From Spirodela intermedia (taxonomy: Eukaryota; Streptophyta; Magnoliopsida; Alismatales; Araceae), in contig LR746270.1 of assembly GCA_902729315.2 (NCBI GenBank), forward strand, positions 4,287,221 through 4,337,220: 50,000 bases of DNA, given 5' to 3'. Below, piece by piece: positions 1 to 10,349 of the stretch (positions are counted from its first letter, which is position 1; each line of letters opens with the position of its first letter). The notes under the pieces were generated by a model, which ran no database searches, had not been told where the DNA came from, and saw only the letters and a list, made by a program, of their open reading frames with translations. The position numbers and the translations under genes were made by a program.

Positions 1-560
1 CTATGAAGATACAGTAGCAGGGCTTGACGCAGTAGCAGGCACGGTGAAATATACCCTGACATTCTCCCCTGCGGTTGCCCTCCGCCATGCAGGCTATGCG
101 TCATAGTGGCGAGGGCTCCAGCAGGGTCCCTTGAACTTGCGGCTCAGCCTTGTACTGGTCTTCTGGGCGGGTTCCACTGTCTCCGCTACCTCAGGAGCAA
201 CACCTCCATCCACAGAAAAACTTAGTACGACGTCATCGAGTTGCACTCTTGTGTTTGGACTTGAGACCCATCGGTACAGAGGCTGAGATGAGCATTATAA
301 GCGTTATATTTTATTTAATGGCATTGACGATTATTCTAGCCATTAGATTAATCGACAAAAAGCAAGTAAGACCGGTATAATTGATTCACATATTCAGTTT
401 AGTTCAACTACCGTAAAATTGTTCTAATATGCCAGAATTCTGGTTGCATGAAATTACGGTTGCGTAGTACCCAATGGATGAAGTGGATTACTTGTGGTAA
501 TGAGCAGCGAGAGGACAATTACGAGCAGGACGATGACGGGGAACACTTGTCCACGCTCAT
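1..560 (-). pseudogene. Defensin pseudogene a
   Basis: Two-exon plant defensin relic. Exon 1 (492-560) starts with ATG and ends at a GT donor. It is 69 nt, where its relatives have 70, and the one-base loss near codon 3 throws the signal peptide out of frame. Exon 2 (about 1-203) follows an AG acceptor and keeps the propeptide pattern of the family and part of the mature domain. The first and third cysteine positions read as Ser and Tyr. A TAG and a one-base shift lie around the fourth cysteine; beyond them the Cys-x-Cys and KPC ending is recognisable in another frame. A TATA-like TAAATAA lies at about 641-648. The relic may run past the window start. Multiple independent lesions make function very unlikely. 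Its closest relative is the relic at 15340-15756. Confidence 0.75.
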
Positions 561-592
561 GCACAAAGTAGGTTTGACGAAGCCAAGGATGA

Positions 593-610
593 CAGAGAGA
601 GAGAGAGAGA
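593..610. repeat. (GA)n microsatellite in pseudogene a leader
   Basis: A short GA run lies just upstream of the exon 1 ATG of pseudogene a. On the minus strand it reads as a CT-rich 5' leader. The same feature is found at 4.8, 7.6, 15.8 and, weakly, 9.95 kb. Confidence 0.8.
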
Positions 611-779
611 TGAGATGAAGTGAGAAGCCGCGCTGCGACTCCTATTATTTAGACAGAAGAAAAGCCACAGTACACCTTTTCATGCGCTGTTTATCATGTT
701 TACAGTTTGAGAAAGTTAATACCAGCTTAAACAAGATGAGGACGATACATCCGTATCAAAATTATTGACAATAACTAGT

Positions 780-1610
780 GGAGCATGTACCCAAGCCCCA
801 CCACCGAAGATCACGACGTCAGTGGACTCCACGTCATCTCTCCAGCAACCACGCCAAGTGTCGAAGTCACCCCACGTCGCTGCCGCCGGACCCAAGTGAA
901 GGATCCGAATTTCTATTATTACTAGGCGTCGTGCAGGTCCCACCCTACCTCGTGGTCAACTCTTCCCTCTCTCGTCAGTGGCCGGACGCCCCCTCTGCAA
1001 GCCTTCGCTTGCCCAACGACGTGCTGACGATCGTCCATCGGAGCGCTGACAGTGCGTTGCGTACGTACCTCCCACGGCACCCCGCCCTGCGCGCCGGTCT
1101 CCAGCCCTCGACGACCACCGCGTGCACCCTGCGCGTCCCTCTCTGACCATCCTCTTTGGTGGATCTGCGATGGGCTCATCCTCTTCTGCTCTGCCATCGA
1201 CGTCAACATTGTGACGTGCAAACGCCGAAGGTCCCCTCTCGACCCTCTTTGGTGGTCGTGTGTTTTGATTTCATCCCATCTTTCCTCATACGTGTTTCCA
1301 CCGCCATCGGATTTAGCCGAGTGGGCTGCGATTTTCTTGTTTAGAGGCCGACTAAGATTTTGAAATGTGGAGCTTTTTTTTATCACGGTGACCTGAGACA
1401 GTACTCCCGCTTTCGATCAAGGAACGGAACTGTCTTCTCACCTCATCACAGTCGGTTTTCAAAGGTTTGGATCCGATCGTGTCTGAGTTTTGTGGCTTGT
1501 TATTTGCCCATTGTGTTCCCTACCCATTTCATCCGCATCAGTCATATTCATCCTGCATCAATAACAGCTGTAGGTGGAGATTCAGTGTCCTAGAACGCAC
1601 CGATTCTAGC
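780..1610. other. Insertion in the upstream region of pseudogene a
   Basis: Flanking sequence on both sides matches the upstream region of a' near 15.97-16.03 kb, but the intervening 0.8 kb is missing there. The segment is more GC-rich than its surroundings and has several overlapping open frames on both strands, none of which resembles a known protein. I saw no clear terminal repeats. An insertion in copy a, or a deletion in a', explains the difference; a transposable element is possible but unproven. Confidence 0.45.
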
Positions 1611-1619
1611 TATTGCCAA

Positions 1620-2400
1620 AGTATCCCCTTCTGCCATCGAACAAAAACTTATCCGGTAAACGAGCAGCAAGAGTAACTGTGAGCCAACAAGGCGGCTGTG
1701 GGTGTACTGGAGACATCCCACCGTCAGATTTTGACCGCTAATATTGGGCCAGGTGGTAGATAAGTCAAACTTGAGTTCGACCTCACCTAACAGTAAGGTT
1801 CCCCTTCATATGAATGTGCCTGTCCGTCTCACTTCGTGTTTTTTTCTTCATCTTCTTCTTTCCTGTTTGCATCTACGAAAGTCTTTTCCGGTATCACACG
1901 AGGTCAATATATCCAATTTTCTTTCTTAGCGCCATGCAGAATCAGTCACATCACCAGTGGGTGGATATAAGGCTTCAGGATGGGTACTGAAAGGCCTGGA
2001 CCGAGTCCAGCTACCGACGGCCCCCATCACAATTCTTCGGAAGGCTTTGACAGAGCGGAATAGTCGTCGCAGAGTAAGCAGGTATAGGGGACTACATCAG
2101 GAACCCTAATCCGGTAAATGCCGATCCGGATCCTGATAGGAATTACATTTCTCCAATCGCCCGATCAAGAAGAAGTGCTCTGTTTTGTAAAACTAATAAT
2201 AATATACGGATATATTCACAATAATGTAAAGTTTGTATAACTATATGAAATTCCCAAGGATATATGAGCACATTGCAACTCTAATGCAAGATTATTTTAT
2301 AAAATCGTAAAGCTGTCTCAGAACTTCTTTCCGTTTGTATGAGGCATGTTCTAATATGGAAATCGTGGACAACAACAGTTGCTAGTACTTCGCAGTTGTC
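1620..2400. other. Upstream conserved block and unit-linking DNA
   Basis: This stretch aligns in order with 16.03-16.86 kb, including the TCAGATTTTGACCG block (about 1723-1740) and a later GCTTCAGGA block (about 1965). It holds no credible gene. It is the 5' flank of pseudogene a plus the start of the next repeat unit. Confidence 0.5.
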
Positions 2401-2408
2401 CGTCTTTC

Positions 2409-2672
2409 TCAAAGGTGGCATCGCAAGTGTCGAATGGCTGCATTGTGAGCAGCGTATGGGGAACGAGAGTCAAGTAGATGGCGGAGGAGATGACAGTGAA
2501 TGGGGCGCACTACAATAAGAAATGTGAACAAAATAGAAGCAATGGAGACGAAAGAAGCAGCGAGGGGGAAGGCTGTGGCAGTCTTTGCTCTAGTGAGCCT
2601 CTGTCGAGTTCATGCTGGCATAACTATTTTCTCCAACTCCTCTTGTACTTGGTACTTTGTGGCTTCCATCAT
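2409..2672 (-). pseudogene. Broken small reading frame with hydrophobic segment
   Basis: Read on the minus strand from ATG at 2672, an 88-codon frame runs to a TGA at 2409-2411 with one internal TGA at codon 21. It begins MMEATKYQVQEELEK and has a strongly hydrophobic stretch near residues 31-55 (rich in A, F, I, L, V), like a signal or membrane segment. Paralogous copies at 10.94, 16.9 and 30.8 kb are truncated or frame-broken. I do not recognise the family. It may be a relic of another small secreted protein, or chance. Confidence 0.3.
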
Positions 2673-3800
2673 CAATCAAAATGTTCTGGACGACTTTAAG
2701 AGTATCAATAGATTAATCCCAGATTGCGTGGACTTTTAGAGTCCCATCAATCCTGAAGATGTACAAAACTTACGAATCTTGTAGGATTACTAAATAAAGT
2801 ATAAAATTTACCACAGTGAGACATATTAGTCAATCGATAAAAGAAATCCTCGGATGCTTCAAAAAAATTAGGCTTCCTGTTGGGTTGCAAACAAGACAAC
2901 GACGTCATTATTATACAATAATTTAGTTATTGGGCCCTCAAAAGTTGATAATTACTATGCTATGCAAATTGCGCCTTAAAAGCTAATGGCCAACAAGATT
3001 CATAAGACTAAATGATGGAATCAATATGAAGGTTCATTCCCTTACATGGACCCACGAGGAGGAAGAAGAGGGAGGAGAAAAGCCCACGTCACCCATGCAC
3101 CCCTTCTCCCCTAAAGAAAGAGTCTCTCCCTCCAAGAGACACCGCTTGACATCCTTCGGGAGGGGACGCCTCTAACTACCTTCCTCTATTCCCTATAAAT
3201 ACTCAAACTCAAGAATTTAGAATTTAGAATCAAGAAGGTTCGTGTTATCAAAAATCTCCATTACAAAGGTGTGTTGATTTTTAAATTACTTGTGAAGTTG
3301 GTCAATGTTTTTAAATCTTGGCTCTTAGAATTTGTGAGATTCATAGGATAGCCACCTGTGTGAAAGATTGATGGTCCTAACCCTGGTTCAGAAGCATTGT
3401 TTGATACTTTGAATTAAAGAACATAAAATTACAGGATCATCTGAATATTAAATCCTCAAAATTCTAATTTTAATCAACTTTAAAGATTAATGTGTAGATC
3501 TTTTTAAGGAGATCTATTCTGACCCTTCGTCCTGCATCACTAAACCTACTAAAAAATAATTGTCTAACTTCCTCATTGTCTAGTAAGTCATTATCACGTA
3601 TATCATCACATTTACCTAATTGAATACTATATAATGATTCAATTGAGACAATATTGGACAAATAAAAATATTAAATCTGCTGATTTTTTAATTATTACAA
3701 TCCTTTCATGCTGCTCATATAGGATAATTAATATTTTGAATGATAAATGAGATTTTTCATCATCAGTGTGATTCCACTAGAACATGGCCGTCACAAGCAA
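2590..3800. repeat. Repeat unit C, copy 1
   Basis: This 1.2-kb block recurs nearly unchanged at 10938-13010, where it is interrupted by an insertion. It recurs in diverged form at about 16850-17930 and inverted at about 29930-31070. It contains a core-promoter-like CTATAAATA at 3193-3201 (plus strand), preceded by a CT- and GA-rich tract. A 63-codon minus-strand open frame at 3470-3661 is shared with the second copy but matches nothing I know. The unit ends abruptly at the junction with the gene b unit. Confidence 0.7.
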
Positions 3801-4136
3801 AATCCGTTGGCCTGGGCCAGGCAGGACTTGGAGCTTGTTCTGCCCCTTCACATCCTTACCTGTTTTTGTCCGGGTAAATGAAATCGCCGGCTAACATTAT
3901 TTTCAAGCTTAACTTTTACTTTAATTTTAAACCATAGTCCAACAACGTTGTATCCCCTTGAGGATAAAGCCCACTGCTTCTACACGATTTCATGTATCAA
4001 GTTAGGAGACGCTTTGACGAACGACAGAGATTTTGAAGCAAAGAAACTTATTCCACAGACTCAAGACTCGACCGACGACCTGTCACCGACAAAGGAGACT
4101 ATAGAGGAGGAAGATGACGCATACAACACGAGGTTG

Positions 4137-4142
4137 TTTATT
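4137..4142 (-). terminator. Putative polyadenylation signal of gene b
   Basis: AATAAA on the minus strand about 130 nt downstream of the stop codon. The surrounding sequence is related to the 3' regions of the c-type and e genes, which supports a shared 3' UTR. The duplicate lies at 18276-18281. Confidence 0.4.
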
Positions 4143-4273
4143 ACAACAACACGCTTATTTAGTTCTCGAGGACGTTACAGACGGAACCACTGAGCTCCCC
4201 TCCTCACCAGACAACGAGCAAGCCATACCGGGAACAGAGCTGAGGGGGGCTGCCAGTCAGTCCAGGTCGCTGA

Positions 4274-4782
4274 CTATGGGCATCGCTTGTAACAGATGCA
4301 TCGACGGGGAAAAATGCCCCGGCAATCTCCACGAAGGTAACCCAACCTTTTGCACCTCTGTGAGCATGACGTATCGAATATACAGAACCCTATGTCCGAG
4401 CCGCAGAGGTTCTTAGCCGCTTCCACAGTCTGCGATAACTCTCGAGCAGAACCTACGTCAACGTAAAAAAATAGTGTCATGGAATCATACGAACTTTTAT
4501 GAAACCCATCGGCACAGATAGCGATGTTACGAACATTATGCTTTAGTTGAGGATCATTAATTACTTGTTAAATGATCAATTCACAACAAGGAAGAACCGT
4601 GTACGCACAGATTTAGTTTAGTTCAACTACAAAAGATTATTCTAATATGCTAAAATCCTAGATGGATGAAATTACTCCCGAGTGATCCCCAATGGATGGA
4701 ATAGAGGATTACTTGTGGTACTGAGCAGCGAGATGACCATAACGAGCAGGAAGACGACGGGGAACACTTGGACACGAGCCAT
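4274..4782 (-). CDS. Plant defensin b (secreted cysteine-rich peptide)
   Basis: Likely a secreted antimicrobial peptide of the plant defensin family. Exon 1 is 4713-4782 (70 nt), the intron 4453-4712 (260 nt, GT..AG, phase 1), and exon 2 4274-4452. Together they encode 82 residues. Residues 1-23 form a typical signal peptide (MARVQVFPVV start, then a Leu/Val/Ile core). A short propeptide ARELSQTVEAAKN precedes the mature domain. Cysteine spacing is C-x6-C-x5-C-x3-C-x9-C-x7-C-x-C-x3-C. Eight cysteines and a GDC gamma-core are present, but the first loop is four residues shorter than the usual x10. The mature part is strongly basic (Arg/Lys). TATATAA lies 93 bp upstream of the ATG. An identical protein is encoded at 18413-18921. 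The family call is firm; the target and expression are unknown. Confidence 0.86.
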
Positions 4783-4874
4783 GCGCAAAGCAAGCTTGAG
4801 AAAGCCGATGATGATGGAGAGAGAGAGGGAGAGAGAGAGATGGGATGAAGAGAGGGGACACGCTGGGGCACCTA

Positions 4875-4881
4875 TTATATA
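4875..4881 (-). promoter_or_regulatory. TATA box of gene b
   Basis: TATATAA on the minus strand, about 93 bp upstream of the ATG. A CT-rich leader (GA on the plus strand, about 4818-4840) lies between them. The arrangement matches genes e and b'. Confidence 0.6.
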
Positions 4882-5124
4882 GACTGAATAACAGATGTAT
4901 GACACTTCAACATGCGCCGTTTGATCATCTTGAGGACGCCTTATTGATGGTTTTAAGGAAAATGTGACTTAATCTACGTCGGGATTAACGTTGATAGAAG
5001 CCCTAGGGTAATGGTCAATTCGCCCGGACGCACCACGCCGGCACTGCGGTCATCGACGTTAGTCTAGCCAATGGGCAGCTAGAGTGCTAGTGAACAATAG
5101 AATCCAATGCAGGGATAAGGCCAG

Positions 5125-5330
5125 CCCGTATTGACATTTTGATTAGACTCATTTAGGGCTATGTGGATAGATAAGTACTCAAAATTGAGGATGAATTTAC
5201 CGTTCCCCTACACCTCAGTCCATCTGTATTTTCTATTGTCTCCTCCCCGACTTCTGCATCTGTATTTTTATTCTTCGTGGCATCTAAAGTCAATGACAGT
5301 GAAAGGAAGATTGTGCAGACTCGAGATTCT
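5125..5330 (-). promoter_or_regulatory. Conserved upstream block of gene b
   Basis: It starts with TTGACATTTTG at 5131, 349 bp upstream of the ATG. Related blocks occur at nearly the same distance in other family members: d (7928), a' (16134), b' (19270) and b'' (26820). A second shared element, AGATTGTGCAGACTCGAG, lies near 5309. Conservation across otherwise diverged paralogues suggests promoter function, although shared ancestry alone could explain it. Confidence 0.4.
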
Positions 5331-5676
5331 AAAATACTATTGTGACTAGTCAAATTTTGAATGAGGATATCTCTACTAGGATGAACTAAATTCCTAAATT
5401 TGCCATTTTTTTTTGCGCTGACGTATGGTTCGGCGTGAATACATGGGGCTCTGGGCAGATCCTCCTAAGCCTGGGTCGGCCTAGCCCGGCACATCTCCAG
5501 CTGGAGCCGCTTTGGTAGGAAAGAGGGGCTTGATCGTCACTCGGGAGGGACAAGGAACATCAGGTAAAACTGGGACATGACAATCAAATCGTTCAACTCG
5601 AAATCACATTGTCTCTCGCTTAGCGCACGCAAGTCATCAGTTGAGGGTGGTCAGCGTGGATAGACAAGTAGAGTAC

Positions 5677-5746
5677 TGGCGGTGGCAAACAGCGGAAGGA
5701 GCATGACGATCAGGTGGATGGTGGCCAGTACGCGGACGGGAGCCAT
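5677..5746 (-). pseudogene. Orphan defensin exon 1 (c type)
   Basis: A 70-nt exon 1 encodes an intact signal peptide starting MAPVRVLATIHL with a hydrophobic core ending FATA. It is followed by a GT donor in phase 1, as in genes b and e. No exon 2 follows: homology to the c-type intron stops near 5583, where the gene b unit begins. In the inverted copy (39467) the same exon is still linked to its exon 2. This is therefore a gene truncated by a rearrangement. Confidence 0.7.
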
Positions 5747-5759
5747 GGGCGAAGCAGGC

Positions 5760-7480
5760 AATGAAGAGCGAGAGTGGCGAGGGGAGGAGGCTGGCTAGGG
5801 CTCGACTTGTGTAGGGAGAAGAACGGATTATTATAGGCTTGGTCGCATCTAGGTTCTCGGTACGTCGATGCCAGTTGGTGCAAATGTTTATCCGTAATAC
5901 TGTTTCAAGACCCTTTGAGGTCCTGAAGTACAGATGTCGAAGGGGGATACATGCCAGTGATCTTCGCGTCAGTCGGGCAGCTATGAGGGAAACCCGACAG
6001 CTCCACGTTCACAGTTTGACCCAATGTTTGCATTTGGCCAAATAGATGCGTATTGCGATTCGAACACGAGATTGGCATCTGAGTCTTACTGAGGATGCAC
6101 GTTCCCTGTTCAGGATCCCTCCGCGCCCCCCGCTCCCCCCCGCGCCTTCTCTCTCCCTCTCTTCAGTCTATATACTGATGAAAATATTTCAGGTTACTAA
6201 AGTTCTAAATTCTAGAGGTCTTGTGAAATTTTATGTTCCTATCCTAAAATATTCGACCTGCCTTGAAAGGGGACGCCAATTAAAGAACTTTTCTCATTAA
6301 TTTTATGTTCATACCTTTATTTTTGGACCTTAGAGAAACCCAAACGTAGCGGGAGATGATGATCAAGTTCCATTAATACTTTTCCCGTCTATTGAACTTA
6401 TGATTGGCATGACCGCAACGGTTCTTATGAGAGTTGCCAGTTCCAGGCAGGAAATAAACGCGTCGATATTGGTTTCTAGTTCCAAATTTGTGAAATCTCG
6501 ATAATGTTTACTGACTTACAGCTCCCCTGCTTGCAGGACCCTCGCCGGATTACAGACTTGATATCTCTGTACTGTCCGCATGCAGAAGGAAGCTAGTTTG
6601 GCCGATGTGTGGTATCGAAATCTGACAGCTGACTTCACGAGGGTTACACCCTTTAAAAGGATGGGCTGACTCAACGCGTGAGCAATTAACGTCAACTTGG
6701 TGCGTATAATAACTTCAACTTCTTCTTGTTTTTTTTATTCTTTTTCTTCTTGAATATTTTGATCGTACATAGCCTAGTTTAATGAGTATTGTTGAGTGAA
6801 AACCTGTACTGACGTTGTGAACGACGCTTCCGAGGGATATCAATTCCCTGATAGCCATAACATCAACCTGAGGCCAGAATGGGCATGGAGAGATTGGTTG
6901 AGGGAGAAGGAGAGAGGGGAATGAAGGCGTTTCTTGGTAAGGGGAGAGAATGGGGTATGCAGGAGAGGGAGCCATGAAAGGAAGGGGTTTGGGCTTTATG
7001 GTCCCAGAGATCATCCATGTCCAGGTTTAACAGACTTGAGGCTCATTGGTGCAGAGAAGAACATTATCTCCAGAAATCAAGGTCCATTTGGCCATTGAAT
7101 ACAGGCATTGTTGACATTTTGGCGGAGCTGATAAAGGACAATTCCTAAAACTTGAGTACAACCCCACAAGGGGGTCTTCTTCGGGGGGGCCTCTCACCTT
7201 GATTTCACCTTCGTTTTCTTCGTCCTTGGTTCGTGTAAGTCAAAGTCAGAAATGTGTTTTCTTCTTCAATACTTCACGTCAAGTCATCACGGGAGGATTG
7301 TGCCCATTCAAGTTTCATTAGTGTTACCGTGGATGAGCCGGTGACTTGAGTTAATGGAGTCCATTGACCTGGCCCTTACACGTCAGTTATTTCCAAGGCG
7401 GGAGTTATGTATGCTGCGAAAGACAAGTGCACTTGGGAACGAAATCAACGAATAGCTTCTTGGCAGATAGGCTCTTGACA
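5760..7480. other. Intergenic DNA with a shared open frame of unknown nature
   Basis: The region is conserved with 37.7-39.4 kb in the inverted arm. A minus-strand frame at 6715-7014 and its counterpart at 38197-38697 share a stretch beginning FWPQVDVMAIREL. A one-base difference near 6880 changes the upstream reading frame between arms. A copy of the upstream conserved block lies at 7111, but I found no defensin exon 1 at the expected distance. Nothing here is confidently coding. Confidence 0.3.
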
Positions 7481-7500
7481 AAAATGATGTGGATGCTTAG

Positions 7501-7570
7501 TTGTGGTAATTAGCAGGGTGAGGACTATGAGTAACAGGACGATGAGCGGGAATACTTGGAAGCTAACGAT
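7501..7570 (-). pseudogene. Defensin exon 1 relic d (start and donor lost)
   Basis: A 70-nt segment aligns with the exon 1 of gene b and encodes a hydrophobic signal-like stretch (VFPLIVLLLIVLTLL). The position of the ATG reads ATC, and the splice donor GT reads CT. No exon 2 is found downstream. The same two lesions occur in the inverted copy (37583-37652), so inactivation came before the inverted duplication. The TATA region and conserved upstream block (7928) remain. Confidence 0.65.
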
Positions 7571-7595
7571 GGGGAAAGCCTAGTCTAAAGAAGAG

Positions 7596-7598
<3 letters not shown>

Positions 7599-7627
<29 letters not shown>
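7599..7627. repeat. (GA)n microsatellite
   Basis: About 14 GA units in the former 5' leader of relic d. The inverted-arm counterpart at about 37541-37554 is visibly shorter. Confidence 0.9.
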
Positions 7628-7630
<3 letters not shown>

Positions 7631-7999
7631 GGGGAATACGACATCGATTATTTACAGAAAAACCGCTAGCACACGGCCGGCTCGACTAAATTTTAACGTT
7701 TGAACAGGTTAACAGACGTGAACGCAAGATGAGGACGATGTCCATATCACCAATACCATCGGATAACAGGCGTAGGCCGACAGTCAGCGTGCCAGGATAA
7801 ACGCATCGATACGTGTTGTTGCGTCAGTGTCGACTTCGACCGTCAAAAGGAGGTTTAGCTGACCAATGAGAAGCTATAGTACCAGTGACCTACTGATGAG
7901 GCTGCATGGATGAGAGCCCCAGCCATCCTGACATTTTGACCGAGCTGATATTGTGCTGGGTGGATTAAACAAGTCCTCAAAATATTGTAAGGACATCGC

Positions 8000-9280
8000 T
8001 AGGGTTTACGCTCCCAGTCACTCTCGCTCTCTCGCTTTCTCTCTCTTTCCTTTATTCTAAGACATTTTCACCCCTGTCTGCATTTTCTAAAGTTTTTAGT
8101 ACTATCGAAATCAATATATCATCTTTTCTTGTTCACAGAGTTAGGCAAGGTCAATAACGGGAAGATTGTTCACCATCGAGTTTCACTAGTACCTCCGTGG
8201 ATTAGTGAACACCGACTGTCGTAAAGGGTGTCGGCAGACATGACCCTAAATCAGCAGTTTGTTTTGAAGTTGGAGTCGGGTCCACCGTGAATAATGGTTG
8301 CATCTCAAATTTCAGGCGAGATCCTATATTTCTTCGGCAGGCTCACCCACCCACATGCCTAGCGGAAGATTCTACGAAGGGTGAGACGGAGCGGGGTCGT
8401 AGCCGCAGAGGAAAAAGACATGATATCAAAGGGAAATTGGAAAATATAACCATACGACTTGTCAGAATGTAGATGAATAAAAACGCGGCAAACTTCTCAA
8501 AACCACAATCTTTTCTTACGAACAAGTCACAGAGTAAGCTAGTCTATCGAAACCGAGGAAACCTAGGCAAGTGACGTCCTCTCAAGGGGTCCAGGGGGGA
8601 GAGAGAGAGAGAGATGGTAGCGTTGAAGCAGGCCTACACTTGACGAGCTTCTGGGGCAGACCCTACCCAAGCCAAGGCCTCGCCTGACTCGCATTTCGGC
8701 TTGGCATGGGTGCCTTTCCCGATTAGAGAGGAAGCGCAGTTTGGACTTGGCTCATGGCCCCCCTAATCATTTCGCGCACTCGGTAACGACTGAACCTGGC
8801 GGGCCTTAACATGCTGGTGGTACCATTCAACGATTGAAGGACAGCCCGGTTTACCTACGAGGAGTACCCAACTCCCTTAACAAAATCGATGAAGGAAAAG
8901 GTTACATGTATTGGCCGGACATAACTCATCTCAATATTAAATATTCTTGTAATCTTGAAAATAAACTACTCAAATAAGAAATATCAAAATTCGTATATTC
9001 TCAATTTTAAGATATTTCATAATTCTAACCATCCGCTAGCGTAGGCTTCAAACTTATGTTAACTACATAAGAAAACCATCTAGTGTTATTCGTTTCTCAT
9101 ATCTCGGCATATACGCCAGGAGGAACCATTTCAAACACATCTGGACTAAGATAATTGGATCTGGGTACTGAGCGTTTCAAAACAGGAGAATCTAGTGTTA
9201 TTCGAGAGAGTCAACAAGGTACAGACGCAACCTCGGGCAAACTGTGAAAGAAGGGGTTGTTGACGATCACTACAGCAACA
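8000..9280. other. Intergenic DNA downstream of gene e
   Basis: It contains the second conserved upstream element (near 8159 and 8286), a short GA run near 8599-8613, and GC-richer DNA at 8640-8900. The CTGGGGCAGACCCTACCCAA segment there resembles DNA near 5451. No gene is supported. The plus-strand frame at 8287-8472 lies in a block that also recurs near 14390-14590 without keeping its frame. Confidence 0.4.
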
Positions 9281-9284
9281 CTCA

Positions 9285-9290
9285 TTTATT
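9285..9290 (-). terminator. Putative polyadenylation signal of gene e
   Basis: AATAAA on the minus strand about 80 nt past the stop of gene e. The flanking sequence resembles the 3' regions of the b and c genes. Confidence 0.4.
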
Positions 9291-9369
9291 TAGATATTAG
9301 GCCTGACACGAACGTGACCTTTAACGACGCTGCAGGATCTGACGTGTGGGCGAAGATCGGCTGTTACTG

Positions 9370-9890
9370 CTATGGACATGGTTTGGTGCAGTGACAGCCG
9401 GGGAGAACGATGCCGCGGCACTCTCCTGATGTGAAACCTTCGCACCGGCATATAGTCTTGCAATTCTTGTCGTTTCTGCAAACCCCATCAAACCGGATGC
9501 TCTCCGAATCGCAGGGCCTCAAGGACGCGTTCACTGCCGGCGCTACCTCCCGAACAGCACCTATGTCCGTACCAAAAGGTTATTATGCGATCAAACATTT
9601 GGGAAGATGGAGCTGGGCTAACGGCGCATCGGCAGAGTCTAACGTCACCATTGCGTCATATTTTTTGCGATCATGAAAAGGTTTTTTCTTGTGAAAATAT
9701 GAACAAGATATGAATAATCAAGGATCAGAGAAGGGGATTAATCATCTTACTGGAAAAAAATAATTCATAGGTACTTCTAATTTCGCATGAGGTGATTAAC
9801 TGTGATCTGGATGGTAGGGTGATTACCGGTGGTATTCAACGCGCATAGCATGACCAGGAGTACGGCGGGAAGCAGACGGATAGAACCCAT
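9370..9890 (-). CDS. Plant defensin e with nine cysteines
   Basis: A secreted defensin, presumably antimicrobial or a signalling ligand. Exon 1 is 9827-9890 (64 nt), the intron 9561-9826 (266 nt, GT..AG, phase 1), and exon 2 9370-9560. They join into an 84-residue protein. The start is supported by the signal peptide MGSIRLLPAVLLVMLC and a TATA box 109 bp upstream. A propeptide (about residues 22-37) precedes the mature domain. Cysteine spacing is C-x10-C-x5-C-x3-C-x9-C-x7-C-x-C-x3-C, with an extra Cys two residues after the fourth. The SGEC gamma-core and the ending CHCTKPCP are typical. Nine cysteines imply a free thiol or dimerisation. The inverted copy e' (35270-35791) has lost its ATG. 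The family call is firm; function is inferred. Confidence 0.88.
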
Positions 9891-9998
9891 GTCAGAGACA
9901 GAAGTAAGCTCGAGAGGCGACGATGGGAGGAGGGAAGAATGGGTAGAGAGAGAGAAAAAACCGGTGGAGGGGTAAGGGAGGGTGCTGGGTTGGGGTTA

Positions 9999-10005
9999 TT
10001 ATATA
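9999..10005 (-). promoter_or_regulatory. TATA box of gene e
   Basis: TATATAA on the minus strand, 109 bp upstream of the ATG and followed by a CT-rich leader. It is conserved at 35155-35161 in the inverted copy. Confidence 0.6.
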
Positions 10006-10349
10006 GGGAGAAGAACGGTGTTATTACAGAATCTGTCGCGTCTCCGGTCTCGGACTGCAGGTATCAGTGCAGCTGCTGTGTCAAGCCCTTACTGAGCGAA
10101 GTCCTCGCGGAAAGGGCTGCCATAGGCCCGTGAATTGGTCTCCAGTGAGCGGGCTATACCAGCAAGCCGATGGATCCACGTTCACATCTTCAACCAACGC
10201 CCGGAATTAGGCAAATGGATGGATACCAAGAGTCAGAGGTCGAATTTGGATGAGGACAGTGAGGGTCATCGTTCTCCACTCAGGTCAAACCCCGTCCCCT
10301 TTCCCCCACTAATGGTCCCCACTACCCCAGAATTTAGTTACTAAGAACT

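Larger units (their letters stand above)
3800..5555. repeat. Gene b duplication unit, copy 1
   Basis: This segment is almost identical to 17938-19694, at a constant offset of 14139 across the gene. I noticed only scattered substitutions, for example near 4001 and near 5493-5501. It holds gene b, its downstream region and its upstream block. Both ends are sharp: at about 3800 it abuts repeat unit C, and at about 5555 it abuts c-type intron sequence. The sharp ends and high identity indicate a recent duplication or gene conversion. A diverged third copy of the 5' part lies at about 26180-27230. Confidence 0.85.

Noticed and set aside
3948-4416. Plus-strand frames of 81 and 100 codons (and copies at 18087-18555)
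   Set aside because: Antisense to the 3' region and exon 2 of genes b and b'; duplicated only because the gene is.
6540-6610. C-x9-C segment (CMRTVQRYQVC in the 38.6-kb copy) resembling part of a defensin exon 2
   Set aside because: Only one cysteine pair matches; no acceptor, propeptide or C-terminal motif in the right places.
10055-10092. Plus-strand CSCCVKP-like end resembling a defensin exon 2
   Set aside because: Only about 35 bp of similarity, opposite strand to gene e and lying in its upstream region, with no further cysteine pattern.
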